Virus record (IMG/VR): IMGVR_UViG_3300032053_000309
Location: 1 to 32,055 of that record
Length of the DNA: 32,055 nucleotides
Source: a virus
Reading direction: 5' to 3' (one strand)
Shown here: in pieces, positions 7,364 through 18,400 of the stretch
How the letters are laid out: each line of letters opens with the position of its first letter
How positions within the stretch are numbered: the first letter of the stretch is position 1
Translations under genes and position numbers: made by a program
Notes under the pieces: generated by a model
The model's input: only the letters and a program-made list of their open reading frames with translations
The model's database searches: none
Told to the model about the DNA's origin: nothing

Positions 7364-8285
7364 TCTCCTGAGACATGGGCTGTAGCTCCGCCGTGTGCGC
7401 TCCGGAGCTGAGTTGGTGGATAGAGGGAATCGGCGCGGTATCCGTCCGGAGTGCGATCGCGTGGAGCTGTTCACGAAGGTTCTCGTCTGGCTTCACGATC
7501 GACTCAAGCATCTCAGTCATGTTCCTCGCGACGTCGGAGAAGTTCTTCGCCGTGATGGAGTCCTTCAGACTGCCATAAAGCGTGGCTTCTGCGGCACGAA
7601 GAACAGCCATAGCCTGCACAAGTTCAACCGACTGCGCCAGTTCCTGCTTCCCGGGCATCGCCCCCATGCGCATCTGGGACATCAGCGCAGTAACGGGAGA
7701 GTAGGGCAGATCGGCCGCGAGACGCCGAGGGTCCATGTACGACGCCTTCTTGGCGGCCGCGTTGAGCGCGCGGTCTTCCTTCGAGGCGTTCTCCCCCGTC
7801 GCGCCGGTGACCTCCACCCGGTAGTGCATCAGTGCGCGCATCTGGGTGGAGTCGAGGAGGTCGATGTTCCAGAAGTACTTCTTGTACTGCTCGAGCGCTG
7901 GGCCCGTGCAATACATCCCTCGGTACTTCACCACGGCCGCGGCGATCTCCAAGAGCGGAGCGTGACTGAGAATCATCGCCTCGACGAACTCTTTCGCCCG
8001 CGGATTGCGAAGAACTCGCAGTGCAATGCGGGTGTCATCGTCGGGGAGGTACAACGAACGGATGCCCTCCTTGATCAAGAAGCGGTGCGAGCGGATATGA
8101 AGCGCGTTGTTCGGGTAGAACGGCTTTGGGGCTACGCACCGATCCCTGAGATCTTGAAGGTATGTCGAACCAAGCGAGTCGAGTCCCGTGCCCGCGCAAA
8201 TACTCTTGATCTGATCGTCCGTGTACTCGTCCGGATGAACAATCAAGTACTTCAGATAGAACTCGGCGGGCGACCGGAGAGCCAT
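7293..8285 (-). CDS. Phage protein upstream of terminase, 330 aa; possible small terminase subunit
   Basis: The ATG overlaps the stop of the 713-aa gene (TAATG), indicating translational coupling. The first ~130 residues contain SPAEFYLKYLIVHPDEYTDD and two helical stretches. One of these (LLEIAAAVVKYRGMYCTG, then LEQYKKYFWNIDLLD) has the look of the DNA-binding region of some small terminase subunits. The middle carries KKASYMDPRRLAADLP and a Met/Gln-rich helix. The C-terminal 60 residues are Pro/Gln/Gly-rich and end in a basic tail. A DNA-recognition partner for the terminase two genes downstream would fit, but no diagnostic motif is present, so I call it only a candidate. Confidence 0.82.
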   Translation of the reverse strand: MALRSPAEFYLKYLIVHPDEYTDDQIKSICAGTGLDSLGSTYLQDLRDRCVAPKPFYPNNALHIRSHRFLIKEGIRSLYLPDDDTRIALRVLRNPRAKEFVEAMILSHAPLLEIAAAVVKYRGMYCTGPALEQYKKYFWNIDLLDSTQMRALMHYRVEVTGATGENASKEDRALNAAAKKASYMDPRRLAADLPYSPVTALMSQMRMGAMPGKQELAQSVELVQAMAVLRAAEATLYGSLKDSITAKNFSDVARNMTEMLESIVKPDENLREQLHAIALRTDTAPIPSIHQLSSGAHTAELQPMSQETNEFPGTAPPGGRRNRKGAAQEP

Positions 8286-10426
8286 TAGTTCTTGGAGAAA
8301 GCCAGAACTTTCAGCCCCTCGATGACCTCTTCGGTGGAACGCACAGCGGATTCGAGGGCTGCGACGGGAACATCCTGCATCCCGAGACGCGCAGCCACCA
8401 GGAGCTCGCAGAGCCTCTTCTGGGACGCTTCAATCTCCGGAAGCGCGGACAGAAAAACGCGAATGTTCTCCGGGTTCAAGAACCCGAGTGAGAGCACCGT
8501 GTCGACGGCGGACGGATCCGGAATCACGGCAGCCTCTTTGACAAGATCGCGCCGCAGGTTCGGGAGGAAAGAGAGGACGGCGGACGCCATCTTCACGGCC
8601 TCCCCGTACTGCTCCTCAGACGTGCTCAGCTCGCGTGCGGTCATCACCTCGATGACCCGGTGCCCCGGCAGCGCCTCGGCGAGCTTGTCGAAGCCGTGCT
8701 TGGGGTTGACCCCGAGGCCGGCGAGGAGGAACACCGCGTCGTCGAGCGAGAGGAACTGCGTCGCGTCGGACGCGAGCTTCTCCACGGGCGGGCCCTTGAA
8801 CGAGAACGAGTCGGGGCCGCCGCAGCGAATCTCGACGACGCCGCCGCGCGCGAGGTGCGCCATCTTGGAGATCTGGCCGGGGTCGCCCTGCAGCGCGATC
8901 TCGTCGCACTGGTCGAGCGGAAGCCAGCTCATCGTCTCCGGAACGAGGAGCCGGCCGTCCTGGAACTGGATCTTCGCGAGGTTCGGCTGAACGCTCACCT
9001 CCACCGGACGCCCGTCGTAGGTCTCACCGTGGAGAACGATGCCGCCGTCGCCGGGCTCCGCGCCCTCGACGGAGGCCGTGATGGTGATGGGGATGGTGGC
9101 CTGCGCGCGCCCGTTCGTCAGGAGCTCGTAGAACACGCCCTTCCCTCGGGGGCTGCCCTCCATGAGGTTCGCACCGATGCCGACGCTGACGCCGGCAATC
9201 TCCCCCTGGACGGACGCGTTCGACCCGTTCGTGAAGAGGCAGATCGGAAGGGGCGTCCCGTCGAGATCGAGCAGGTTCGGGAAGACGTACCCGATGAGCT
9301 CTCGGTCCTCGGTGTCCTTCACCTTGTAGATGCCGAAGTCCTTGATCAGCTCGTACTTGTCCTCCTCGGGCTGCGGCGTCGAGTCCGCCGTCGCCCCTTC
9401 GGACATCGTCACGCCGCCGCTGACGTCGGTGTCGAAGGCGATCTTCTCCCCGAAGCGACGGACGACCTCGCCGCGATCGAGCAGCTCCTCGACGGGCTCC
9501 CAGCAGTAGTGCGCGGCCATCTTCACGACGTAGCCCTCAGGAGCCTTCAGGACCTGCACCGCCGTCGGGGGCATGTCCCGGAGCACGGCCGCCGTCTTTT
9601 CGACGGACAGGGGCCGGCAGCTCGCCAGCTTCGAGAGCGCGGGCGTCGTCGCCGCGTCGTTCCGGAGGAAGGCCGTCTGCAGCGCGGGGTTCGCGAGCTT
9701 CTGGAAGAACGCGCGGTGGTCGCTCTCGTTGATCGTGGGGAGGATGCGGTCGAGGATCGAAGCGTGCTTGGGCCACGCGGGAGATTCTTTCTCCTCTCGA
9801 ATGTACGCGTGGAACTTGTCCTTGTGCTCCCCCTTCAACTGCGCGTGGTTCGCAGGGAGGCCCGGAGTTCCTTTCTTCCAGTGCTCGTAGTACTCCTGCA
9901 CCGTATCTGACGCCTCCTTCGTGCCCGCGCTCGAGACGGCGCCGCCTCCCCCGAAGCCGTAGTTCTGTCGGTACGGCGGGTAGAGCTGCCCGATGATCGA
10001 CTGGTCACCAGGGCCCTTGCCCGTGATGTCGAAGGGCGTGGGGCGGAAGATCGCCTGGCGCAGACGCGGCTCGGTGAGCGGGAGCATGTCGTTGCCCGGC
10101 GTCACGATCACGTCGAACGGCTGGAGCTTCATCTGCTTGACGATGACGGGAATCTTCACCGTCTTGATGCCCGCAGCCTGTTGTCCCGCCGCCGATGTCG
10201 CGTGCTGGATCTCCGACTTGTTAGAGATCTCGACGTGGCCGAATGCGTAGCCGCGCTCCGGATCGACCTTGTCCATCACAACGTGAGGTTCAAAGTCCGA
10301 GACGTACGGAACTTGTTTGTAGAGCTCCTGAAGGATCTCGTGGGGCCAAGCATTCGGGTCTTCCGGAAGAGGAACCTCCGAGGCCTTCTTCTCGAATTGA
10401 ATCGACGTATCGATGAACAGGTCCAT
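8285..10426 (-). CDS. Large virion-type protein, 713 aa, rich in K-x-A-[A/S] motifs
   Basis: The open frame reaches 10612, but the ATG at 10426 has AGGGAG 7 bases upstream and gives MDLFIDTSIQFEKKASEVPLPEDP. The upstream extension would overlap the 213-aa gene. The N-terminal ~200 residues are mixed alpha/beta with a Gly-rich YGFGGGGAV loop. A helical middle follows. The region near residues 370-540 is beta-rich and domain-like (SVEGAEPGDGGIVLHGETYDG). The C-terminus is helical. Nine K-x-A-[A/S] tetrapeptides occur (KKAS, KEAS, KHAS, KLAS, KTAA, KMAA, KLAS, KMAS, KEAA). No family is recognised. Context between baseplate and terminase genes suggests a structural or internal virion protein. Confidence 0.85.
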   Translation of the reverse strand: MDLFIDTSIQFEKKASEVPLPEDPNAWPHEILQELYKQVPYVSDFEPHVVMDKVDPERGYAFGHVEISNKSEIQHATSAAGQQAAGIKTVKIPVIVKQMKLQPFDVIVTPGNDMLPLTEPRLRQAIFRPTPFDITGKGPGDQSIIGQLYPPYRQNYGFGGGGAVSSAGTKEASDTVQEYYEHWKKGTPGLPANHAQLKGEHKDKFHAYIREEKESPAWPKHASILDRILPTINESDHRAFFQKLANPALQTAFLRNDAATTPALSKLASCRPLSVEKTAAVLRDMPPTAVQVLKAPEGYVVKMAAHYCWEPVEELLDRGEVVRRFGEKIAFDTDVSGGVTMSEGATADSTPQPEEDKYELIKDFGIYKVKDTEDRELIGYVFPNLLDLDGTPLPICLFTNGSNASVQGEIAGVSVGIGANLMEGSPRGKGVFYELLTNGRAQATIPITITASVEGAEPGDGGIVLHGETYDGRPVEVSVQPNLAKIQFQDGRLLVPETMSWLPLDQCDEIALQGDPGQISKMAHLARGGVVEIRCGGPDSFSFKGPPVEKLASDATQFLSLDDAVFLLAGLGVNPKHGFDKLAEALPGHRVIEVMTARELSTSEEQYGEAVKMASAVLSFLPNLRRDLVKEAAVIPDPSAVDTVLSLGFLNPENIRVFLSALPEIEASQKRLCELLVAARLGMQDVPVAALESAVRSTEEVIEGLKVLAFSKN

Positions 10427-10437
10427 ATGGCTCCCTC

Positions 10438-11079
10438 TCAGGTGACCTTTATAATAGCGGCAAGGGAGACAGAAGCGGAGAGGCTTTTGGTCGTCAGAAG
10501 TACGCCGAACACGGTGTCTCCAGGAACAAGACCGCCCAAACCGGCAGAGAACGCCGCGTTGATATCCGCGCCGGCTTGCGCGAGCGTCGTCGTCGGACCG
10601 ATGTAGCCCCACGAGGCAACAACAACCGGACCCGCGGAGAGATTCGCGGAGAGCTGCGCAAGGAAGTCTATGGCGGGGAGCTTCAAGTTGATGGCCGCCG
10701 CTATAAGAAACTGGATGCCGCCAAGCTTCAAAGCGAGCGACGCGGAGATTGCCACACTTGCCGATAGAGATGCCGTGAGCTGGATGGACGGAAGTGATAG
10801 CGAGAGCGCCGCCGTGAGACTGGCGGCGATACTTGCAATCCCAGTGAGTGTGGCCTGAATAGTTGCCAGCGGGTTCGAGATAGAGAGCCCGAGCTGAAGC
10901 TGTGCCTCAAGCGCGCCGTTGAGCTGGAGAGCAAAGTCGGCCTGAAGACCACCGAGACCAAAGGCCCCGAAGAGCATCAAGTCGAGTTGACCTAGAAGAG
11001 GCGCCGTAATGCTGAGGGAGGCTGCGGCGGAGAGGTTGATCGCCCCGAGAGGAAAGGAACCAATGAGGGTGAGACTCAC
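10438..11079 (-). CDS. Extremely hydrophobic Ala/Ser/Leu-repeat protein, 213 aa
   Basis: The GTG start has AGGAGA 3-8 bases upstream. From residue 1 to about 160 the sequence is almost free of charged residues and is built from alternating hydrophobic and small polar residues (LSAAASLSITAPLLGQLDL, LTGIASIAASLTAALSLSL, LTASLSASVAISASLAL). Parts of this look like imperfect 10-14-residue repeats with beta periodicity, not classic transmembrane helices. The C-terminal ~50 residues are less biased (GPVVVASWGYIGPTTTLAQA, GLVPGDTVFGVLLT). The gene lies immediately downstream of the baseplate spike gene, so a baseplate, tail-tip or membrane-interacting component is plausible. I know no named family for it. 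Confidence 0.85.
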   Translation of the reverse strand: MSLTLIGSFPLGAINLSAAASLSITAPLLGQLDLMLFGAFGLGGLQADFALQLNGALEAQLQLGLSISNPLATIQATLTGIASIAASLTAALSLSLPSIQLTASLSASVAISASLALKLGGIQFLIAAAINLKLPAIDFLAQLSANLSAGPVVVASWGYIGPTTTLAQAGADINAAFSAGLGGLVPGDTVFGVLLTTKSLSASVSLAAIIKVT

Positions 11080-11133
11080 GCTGTCTCCTGCAAGTACTTC
11101 ATGGTCGTTCTATGAGGAGCATTGAAGGCCCAT

Positions 11134-12405
11134 TCAAGTTAAGACGGTCGGTTCTGCACTGACTATTGTTCCAGTGACAGGTATCGCAGGGATGCCCGCG
11201 GGTGGCACACCGATCGAGAGGGTACCGGGGATAGGGATACCAGGTACCGCAATGTTGGGGGCTAGAACTCCGATCGGAGTAAACACCGCCGGCATCTGAG
11301 TGATGTACGACTGAACAATGTCCGAGAGACGTGCAACGGGGCGCGTGCCTGGGCCAAGGCGCACGAGCTTGCCCTTGATATGTGCAGAAGAGCCTCCGTC
11401 GAGCACCGCGCCCTCCTTCACTACAAAGTTGAGCGCCTTCTGCCCCGTGACCTCAATGTCGTCCTCGACGGCGATGATCATCTTCTTCTTCACCTGGAGA
11501 GAGAGATTCCCCTCCATTCGGAAGAGCACGTTCCCCTGTCGGTCAAAGATGAACTTCAAGACCGAGGTCTTCACCGTGGCGGGACTCGCCGAATCTCCCG
11601 TCTCAGAAACAAACCCCTTCGGTGACACCGAGAGCTCGCATATGACAGGGTTGTCGCTCCCTTGCCCCACACCAGCAGCCGCAAGCTTGACCCCCCCATC
11701 GGGCTCTGGGTACGGGTTGTAAACCTTGCCTACGCAAAGACGAATGTCTGCGTACTTGTCGTTCGCGAAGACGCGAAATGTCTGCATGTACTGCGTCGGA
11801 AAGTTCGTCTGCGAAGGCCCATCCTGTAGCCCCCAGAGAACGGTGCCGCCTGTATTGTAATGCGCATAGTTCTCGCTGACATCAATCATGAGATTGTTCA
11901 ACGGGACGAAGATGCGCTGTGAAAGCGACGTAGCCCCGATCTCCAGAACACCGCCGCGGTGAAGGCGAACGAAGTTCCCGTCACGACCGCGAATCCCCAT
12001 ATCCCCCGGCTTCGCACGAGGCCTCCCGCCGGCAAAAGAAGCGTCGGTGGGGTTCACCGGCGGGGCACCGTGAGAGCGCGTGCCAAGCGGCGCGCCATCA
12101 GCAGCCCCGTTCGTGAGCTCATGTGGCATCAGGAAGGAGAGGACGAACGGTGGTGATGTATCCCCGGGCACGCAGACCTGACAGACTGAGCCCACTTCGG
12201 GGAAGGCGTAGAAGCCCTCCCCGTTGTTGACGTTCATGTACGGAGAACCTACCTGGATGTCGAAAAACTTCTTCCGATCGAACGTGCAGACGATGTTCAC
12301 CGTCCAGTTCACGAGGTTGATCCCCACAACCCGGCCCTGAAGAATGAGCGCTGGGTCAGTCCCCTCGCTCGAGGCCATACCCGTTCGGGCGAATCTCTTC
12401 GACAT
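11134..12405 (-). CDS. Baseplate spike/hub protein with N-terminal OB-fold (gp5/gpV-like)
   Basis: Residues about 20-95 match the OB-fold of phage gp5/gpV spike proteins: LQGRVVGINLVNWTVNIVC, then a GEGFYAFPEVGSVCQVCVPG turn and a proline, then FVLSFL. A Gly/Pro-rich linker follows. The next ~200 residues are beta-rich (RIFVPLNNLMIDVSEN, FKF-type strands, LSLQVKKKMIIAVEDDIEV, GSSAHIKGKLVRLGPG) and would form the extended trimeric part. The C-terminus has Ile/Pro/Gly repeats (VPGIPIPGTLSIGVPPAGIP). Such proteins sit at the tip of a contractile or flexible tail and breach the host envelope. The gene starts 21 bases after the polymerase stop. The first ATG has little Shine-Dalgarno support; ATG at residue 10 is an alternative. 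Confidence 0.85.
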   Translation of the reverse strand: MSKRFARTGMASSEGTDPALILQGRVVGINLVNWTVNIVCTFDRKKFFDIQVGSPYMNVNNGEGFYAFPEVGSVCQVCVPGDTSPPFVLSFLMPHELTNGAADGAPLGTRSHGAPPVNPTDASFAGGRPRAKPGDMGIRGRDGNFVRLHRGGVLEIGATSLSQRIFVPLNNLMIDVSENYAHYNTGGTVLWGLQDGPSQTNFPTQYMQTFRVFANDKYADIRLCVGKVYNPYPEPDGGVKLAAAGVGQGSDNPVICELSVSPKGFVSETGDSASPATVKTSVLKFIFDRQGNVLFRMEGNLSLQVKKKMIIAVEDDIEVTGQKALNFVVKEGAVLDGGSSAHIKGKLVRLGPGTRPVARLSDIVQSYITQMPAVFTPIGVLAPNIAVPGIPIPGTLSIGVPPAGIPAIPVTGTIVSAEPTVLT

Positions 12406-12426
12406 GTCAGTGCGCCATCTGTTCTT

Positions 12427-15400
12427 CTAGTAGTAGTGCTTGGGCACATCGTGCAAGTGATGAAGTCCGGGCTTCTTCGCATCGGCGGAAGTAAGGCCTA
12501 GCTCAGCGCCGTATGCGATCGCCGGGACGGGGTGCATTGAATGGATGTTCGAGATCCCCAGGTTCGCGGACGCCTCCAAAAGAGTAGAGCGAAGTTCACG
12601 GTGCTGCATTTTCGCCATCCAGTCCTCCTGGAGCTCGAGGGGCATGTACTCCACCCCCTTCAAGACGGGCTCGTGCTCGATCGGCCTCTTTCCCTGCTGA
12701 ACAAGTTCGGCGTTCATCTTCTGAACAACGGAAGTAGGACGGAACTCGCCGCGAAGAACAGAAGGATGATCACCGGGATCATGGACTTTGGTCAAGTTAC
12801 TCATTGACTTGACCATTACTTCGACAGACCGACGCTTGATGTGCTCATCCTTGTACAGCTTGTAAATCTCGCTCGCGAGGTGGTTCTGCACCTGATCGAT
12901 GCTCTTCGTCGCCCGGTACAGGTCGTGTGGGTTCAAGATCGTACGGTTCGGGTCGGACAGATGTTGCCCCGCCTCAACGTGCATCCCCACGACCGGCGGC
13001 GTCCAGGCCACGTACGCGGGGTCGAGGGTGGCGTGCGGTAGGTCCTTTAGAAGAGAGTTGCCACCCGTGTCTTTGCCTACGAAGTGCTTCTCCTTTCCGA
13101 TCCACACGTCAGTACCCGTCCCGTGATGATCGATCTTGTCGATCTTCCCGCTCTGCATCGACAACGTGGCGGCGTTGCTGATTGTGTCCTCGAGTTTGGC
13201 TAGCTGCTGGAAGCGCGCGAATGAATTCAAGAGGTTCTTCTTACCCCCCGCCTCAACAACCCCGCCCGTGTGGAAACTCTTGAGCGTGAGCTGAACAGCG
13301 CGTTCGCCGACGGTGTGCGCAGAGATGACGCCGATGTTAGTACCGAGCGGGTGGTGCGTCCCCGTCGCGGAGAGGCCGACGCACTTCTGACAGAGGCCCT
13401 TCTCCTCCTCGCACTTGAGGGGGGATCGCACGACGATCTTTGCGTTTTGATTCGACCGGCGAATCTTGCTCATCATGTCAGGCGTCACGATGTCGCCCGC
13501 CTTGAAGTGGAGGTCGCCCGCCTTGAAGTCCTGCGCGAGGTGCCGATCGTGCACGTCCGGCTCGTTCACGCTGAGGGCAACCCCGTGCGTGGTCCCACAG
13601 TCATGATTGTTCACGAGCAGGTGCATCATGTTGTTCATCAGAAGCTTCGACATGTAGCCGGGCTCCTGCACTTCCTGCACCTTCATGACAGCCCCGCGGC
13701 GAGCTCCGGGCATCTGGTTCCAGTAGCCCGCTACGTCAAGACCCTCCGAGTAGCTCTTCGTAACGGGCGTAGGGAGCGTCTTACTCTCCGAGTCCTGGAA
13801 GAGCATCGGAGCGAGCACCATCTGCTTGTACTGTTCCCAGCCCGGCTTCACACCGGCTTCGTGCATCAAGAAGAGGTTAGACGGGTCTTTCTGCGCCTTC
13901 GCGATGTGCTGTTTCTTCATCTCTCCGTCGGCGCTGTTCCAGAGCAAAATGGACTGCCGATCCTGCTCGTGTAGCGGGAGCTTCTTGTCCGCATAGATAG
14001 CGTCGACCTTCTTCTGCGTCGCGCCGAGAACGTGATTTCGGACCGCCGTGTCCGGCGTGAAGTCATTGAGCCCGAGTGTGTGAGTCCCGACAGGTATGGA
14101 GATCGAGAGCTTCGGGTCGAGAGAGGCCCCGGGGTAGCCCTTGATCGAGTCGAACCTGAATGCGTGGCCCTGCGGCAGGTGCGGAAGAACGACAGTTCCG
14201 AAGGCCGCTCCGTTGCCCATGTCCTTGAGACGATTCACGACAGTGCCATAATCTGCCGTGTGCTCCTTTGCGAGCCCAGTCAGAAGAGTGTCTAGACCCT
14301 TCCGATCAACAGTCGTTTTGAGGTCATGGAGGATGTTCTTCTGGAGCTGAGTGCCACCCTTCTTGTCCTCGGGGAGCGTCGCGGCGAGCAGGATGCGCCC
14401 GGCCGTGGTCTCTCCACCGGGAATGTGGATGCGGTCGTTGACGTGCATCTTCCCATTTCGGAGGTGATCGATCGCGTGCCCGGGGTTGTCGAACTTGTGA
14501 ACGGCGGCGCCGTGATTGACGCGGGACAACTTGTAGAGCCCGAGAGCGCTCTCGAGCGTCGGCTGGTACACGACCTTCCCCGTCGACTCGGCGAGGAGGT
14601 TGTTCGAGGGGAACATCTTGCGCGCTTCTTCCACGGCCTCGTGAGAGATCGGAACGAAGATGCTCATCGTGTCCCCGTCGAAGTCGGCGTTATACCCGCC
14701 GGTCACGAGGGGGTGGATCTGCACAGCGCTGCCGGGGGACAGGCGCGCCTTGAAGGCCTGCACGCTGTACTTGTGGAGCGCCGGGTCTCGCTTCATCAGG
14801 ACGGGGCGCTCGGCCATGACCTTCTCTAGCGCGTCCCAAACGGCCCTCGGTTTCTTGTCCAGGAGTGCGGCCGTGTCCCCGCCCATCGGCGTCTTTACGG
14901 CGCCCATCTCCCAGAGCTTCTTCACGACGAAGGGCTTGAAGAGATCGAGTGCGGCCGCGCGCGGGATGCCCACCTCGTCGAGACCGAGCGCCGGCTCCGG
15001 GATGATCGTCGAGCGCATCGTCAGGTCCTGACGACGGTTCATCAGGGTCTCCTGGAAGAAACCGTTCTTTGGAATACCTCCGGCGATCTGATGTAGCAGC
15101 CCCTTCTGCTTCACGTCGTCGTAGGGAATCCCGACACCCATGAGCCCCTTCACGCCATCGTAGTACTCCCGACGGAGATCCTTCTTGTTCTCGTCAGTGA
15201 GGTGCCTCGTAAGAATCGGATCTTTGAGCTTCTCATTGATCTTGGCGAACTCGGAGTAGAGCCCGTTCACGTCGGCGTACTTCAGGTCTCCGCTCGGAAG
15301 CTGGGACACGGGGCGCATCACTGGAGGAAGAACGGGCAGGTTATGGAGAACGTAGGCCTCCGACGGCCTCAGCTTGAGCTGGTCGAGCGCCTGGAGGAAC

Positions 15401-18400
15401 TTCACCCTCTTGAGGGCCGCGTCGACCTTCGGCCCCTTGGCGATCTTCAGCGTGTTGTGCGCCGTCGGGAGCTCCTTCGCCACGTCGATCTTGTCGAGGA
15501 GCATCTTGATGGCGCCGCCGCCGGTCGTGCCCTCCCCGATGTTGACGAGCGCGCCCTTGGCCGTGACAGCCTTCTCCCCGTGGATGATCGAGGCATAGTC
15601 CTTCTTCTTGAGGCCCGTGAGCGACTGAATCGCGGACTCGAAGACGGGGTTTGGGAGGGGCTCGGCGAGCTCGATGCGGGACCACTTCCGGCCCTGGTGA
15701 CCGCCGGTCAGCTTCTCATCGAAGAGACCGCCGGGGCGGGGGCGAAGGTCTCCGTCCTTCGTGTTCTTCGCGTAGAGGAGGTCCATCGGCTTGGTGAGGA
15801 CGTTCGGCGCCATCGCCTTCACCTGCCCGTCCGTCATAGGCGAGAGGATGAAGTTGTGGCCCTTCTTCTCCATGTTCACGCCACTCGCGCGGAGCATGTC
15901 CTCGAACTTCCGAAACGCGAACGTGGGCGTCGGGGTCGGGAGGGGCGCACCTGTTTGGATCGCCGCCCATACCTGGTTGTGCTGGCTCGCCCAGCGCTTG
16001 TCAGGATTCGTTTGCGGGTCGGGGCCCTCCGACTTCCAGGTCTGCATCTCACGGATGTTTGCCTTCGCGCCGTGCGCGAGCATCGCGTACATGCCGAGGA
16101 CGCCCATCGACTGCCCGCCCGTACCTCCTCCAGAAGACGGCTGCAGGTTCAGGTCGTAGTGCTCGTTGTTCCGCATGCCCGGCATAGCCATGCCGGAGCG
16201 CACGGAGAGCTTCTTGTCCACCTGGTGGACGAGCTTCATCATGTACTGCGGACCGACCATCGCCTTCCCGAGGGACTGCTTCGTGTGCGGGTCGATCACC
16301 TCCTCGGTGTCCGGGATGCCATGCTCCTTGAGAAGGTCTTTCACCCGCTGGAGGTGGTCGGTTTCGGGCTCGAAGTTCTTCACCAAGTACGGCTTGCCCG
16401 TCTTCTTGGCGATCTTCGCGATGGCGGTCTCGAGGACCTGCCCGACGTTCATGCGCCCCGGGACGCCGGAGGGGTTGAGCGCGACCTCGATGTGCTTGCC
16501 GTCCGTGGTGTGCGGCATCTCCTTATCTTCGAGGATCTTGGTGACGATGCCCTTGTTGCCGTAGCGCCCAGCCATCTTGTCACCGACCTGCATCGGCTCG
16601 ATGGTGCGGACGTGGACAGTGATCTTGTCGCCGGCGTGATGCACGTCGACGACATCCCCTTCGAAGTCCGAATCCCAGCGCATGCTCTTGTCCGTATGCG
16701 CCCCGCTCATGCTGCGACGAATCGCTGAGAGGCCAGATCGATCCTTGATCTGGTACGGCTTCGTGGCGAGGACGAGCGGATCTCCCGGCGAGACCTTCTG
16801 CCCTATGCGAACGATGCCCTCATCACCGACCTTCTCGAGCTGCAGGCGGGAGAAGAGACCCGGGTGTTGAATCTGAAACTTCCGCTTGTTGACGGTGATG
16901 TCCCGATCGAGCTGAAGGTGATCCTTGTGGAGGTGCTCGCTAGAGAGCTTCGCCGCCGCGCTCTGCGAGATGACGATGCCGTCCTCGAAGTTGTAGCCCT
17001 TGAACGGGATGTACCCGACGCGCAGGTTCGTTCCGAGAGCGAGGGTCCCGTTGCGCGAGTAATTCGTATCGGCGATGGTCTGCCCCGCCTTCACGGTGTC
17101 ACCGACCTTTACGAGAGGCGTCGAGTGAAGAACGCTCTTCGTGTCGTTGACGGGGTAATTGTTGTAGAGCTGCACCTCGTGGTGCGCGCCCTTCTCGTCC
17201 TGGATGATGATGCCGTCCTTCCGGATCTCCAGGACCTTTCCGTTGGTGGGCGCCGCGTGCGATGCCTGCTTTCCAAGGAGGCCCTCGAAGGACTCAATCC
17301 CCTTCGTCACTACACCCGAATGTACTTGAACGAGGGGCGCCTCTCTGTGGAGGAGGGAGATCGACTGCTCGATGTGACGTGATGCCATCGAGGCCCTGTT
17401 GCCGCTCGTGTTCCCCAGGAAGGGGATCAAGTTCGACGTCATGTTGAAGAGCTGCGACGAGTGCCGCATCACGTAGTGCGCGTCGCTGAACTTCCCGTCG
17501 ACGATCTTATTGCCCTGACCGCTCATCTTCACCGTGTCGTGAAGAGGAACAGGCTTGCCGCCTTCCCACCGAACCTGGTCGGGAAGAACAACGCGAGCCG
17601 ACATGAACTCCCCAGGGCTGACCAGATCGGTCTTGCCCGTGAGTGTATTGTACAGGTGGATGCGAGGTTCATTGCCGACCTTCTTCACCCCGATCGGGAG
17701 ACGCAGCGTAACGCCCGTCTTCTCCCCCTCCGGCGTGTTGATCGGGTCGAGGAAACCCAGGTGCGACGGATTGACGAACTTCGCCTCGTTATTGACGCTC
17801 TGTTCACTCTGGATACCGCCCGGACCCATGATGGTCGTCTGCATCGACGAGCTCACCATCTCCACGGGGTTGATCTGACTGGCTACGCGAGAGGCCATGT
17901 TCTTGTGGAACGTGTGCTTGATCGGCTCATTGAAGAGATCGAACTTCACAACGTCACGCACGCTGGTAGCCTTATTCACCTGTCGCTGCGCGCGCGAGCT
18001 GATCACCTTCCCCGCGTTCCGTAGGAAGTCGTGGGCGAAGTCGCCGACTGTACGGAGGTCCTTGAAGATGAGACTGTCACGGTCATCCTCCGGGTGCCCT
18101 CCGTGGACCTTGAGGAGCTTCTCCGTCGCCTTGTGCAAGACCTCACCGCTGACATGATCGTACGGCTTACCGAGAGTAATGCTCGTGGAATCGGGGCGAA
18201 GACGGGATGAGAGCATGGTGTCGACGAGGTGCTGCTCGGCGACCTCTTTCGACGGAGCGGTGGACTTTCTGGACACCTTGTAGAAGCGCTCTACTGCGCC
18301 GGCGGCGCCGCGCATGTTCTTGTTCGCGTCGAAGATCTCCTTGCCCCAGCTCTTCGTGAGGTCATCGTCACTAACGCCCATCGTCTTCAAGAGCGGGTAG

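Noticed and set aside
15202-16728. Plus-strand 508-codon ORF opposite the RNA polymerase
   Set aside because: Composition (Arg, His, Leu, Val) is typical of an antisense shadow, and the opposite strand carries unmistakable polymerase motifs.
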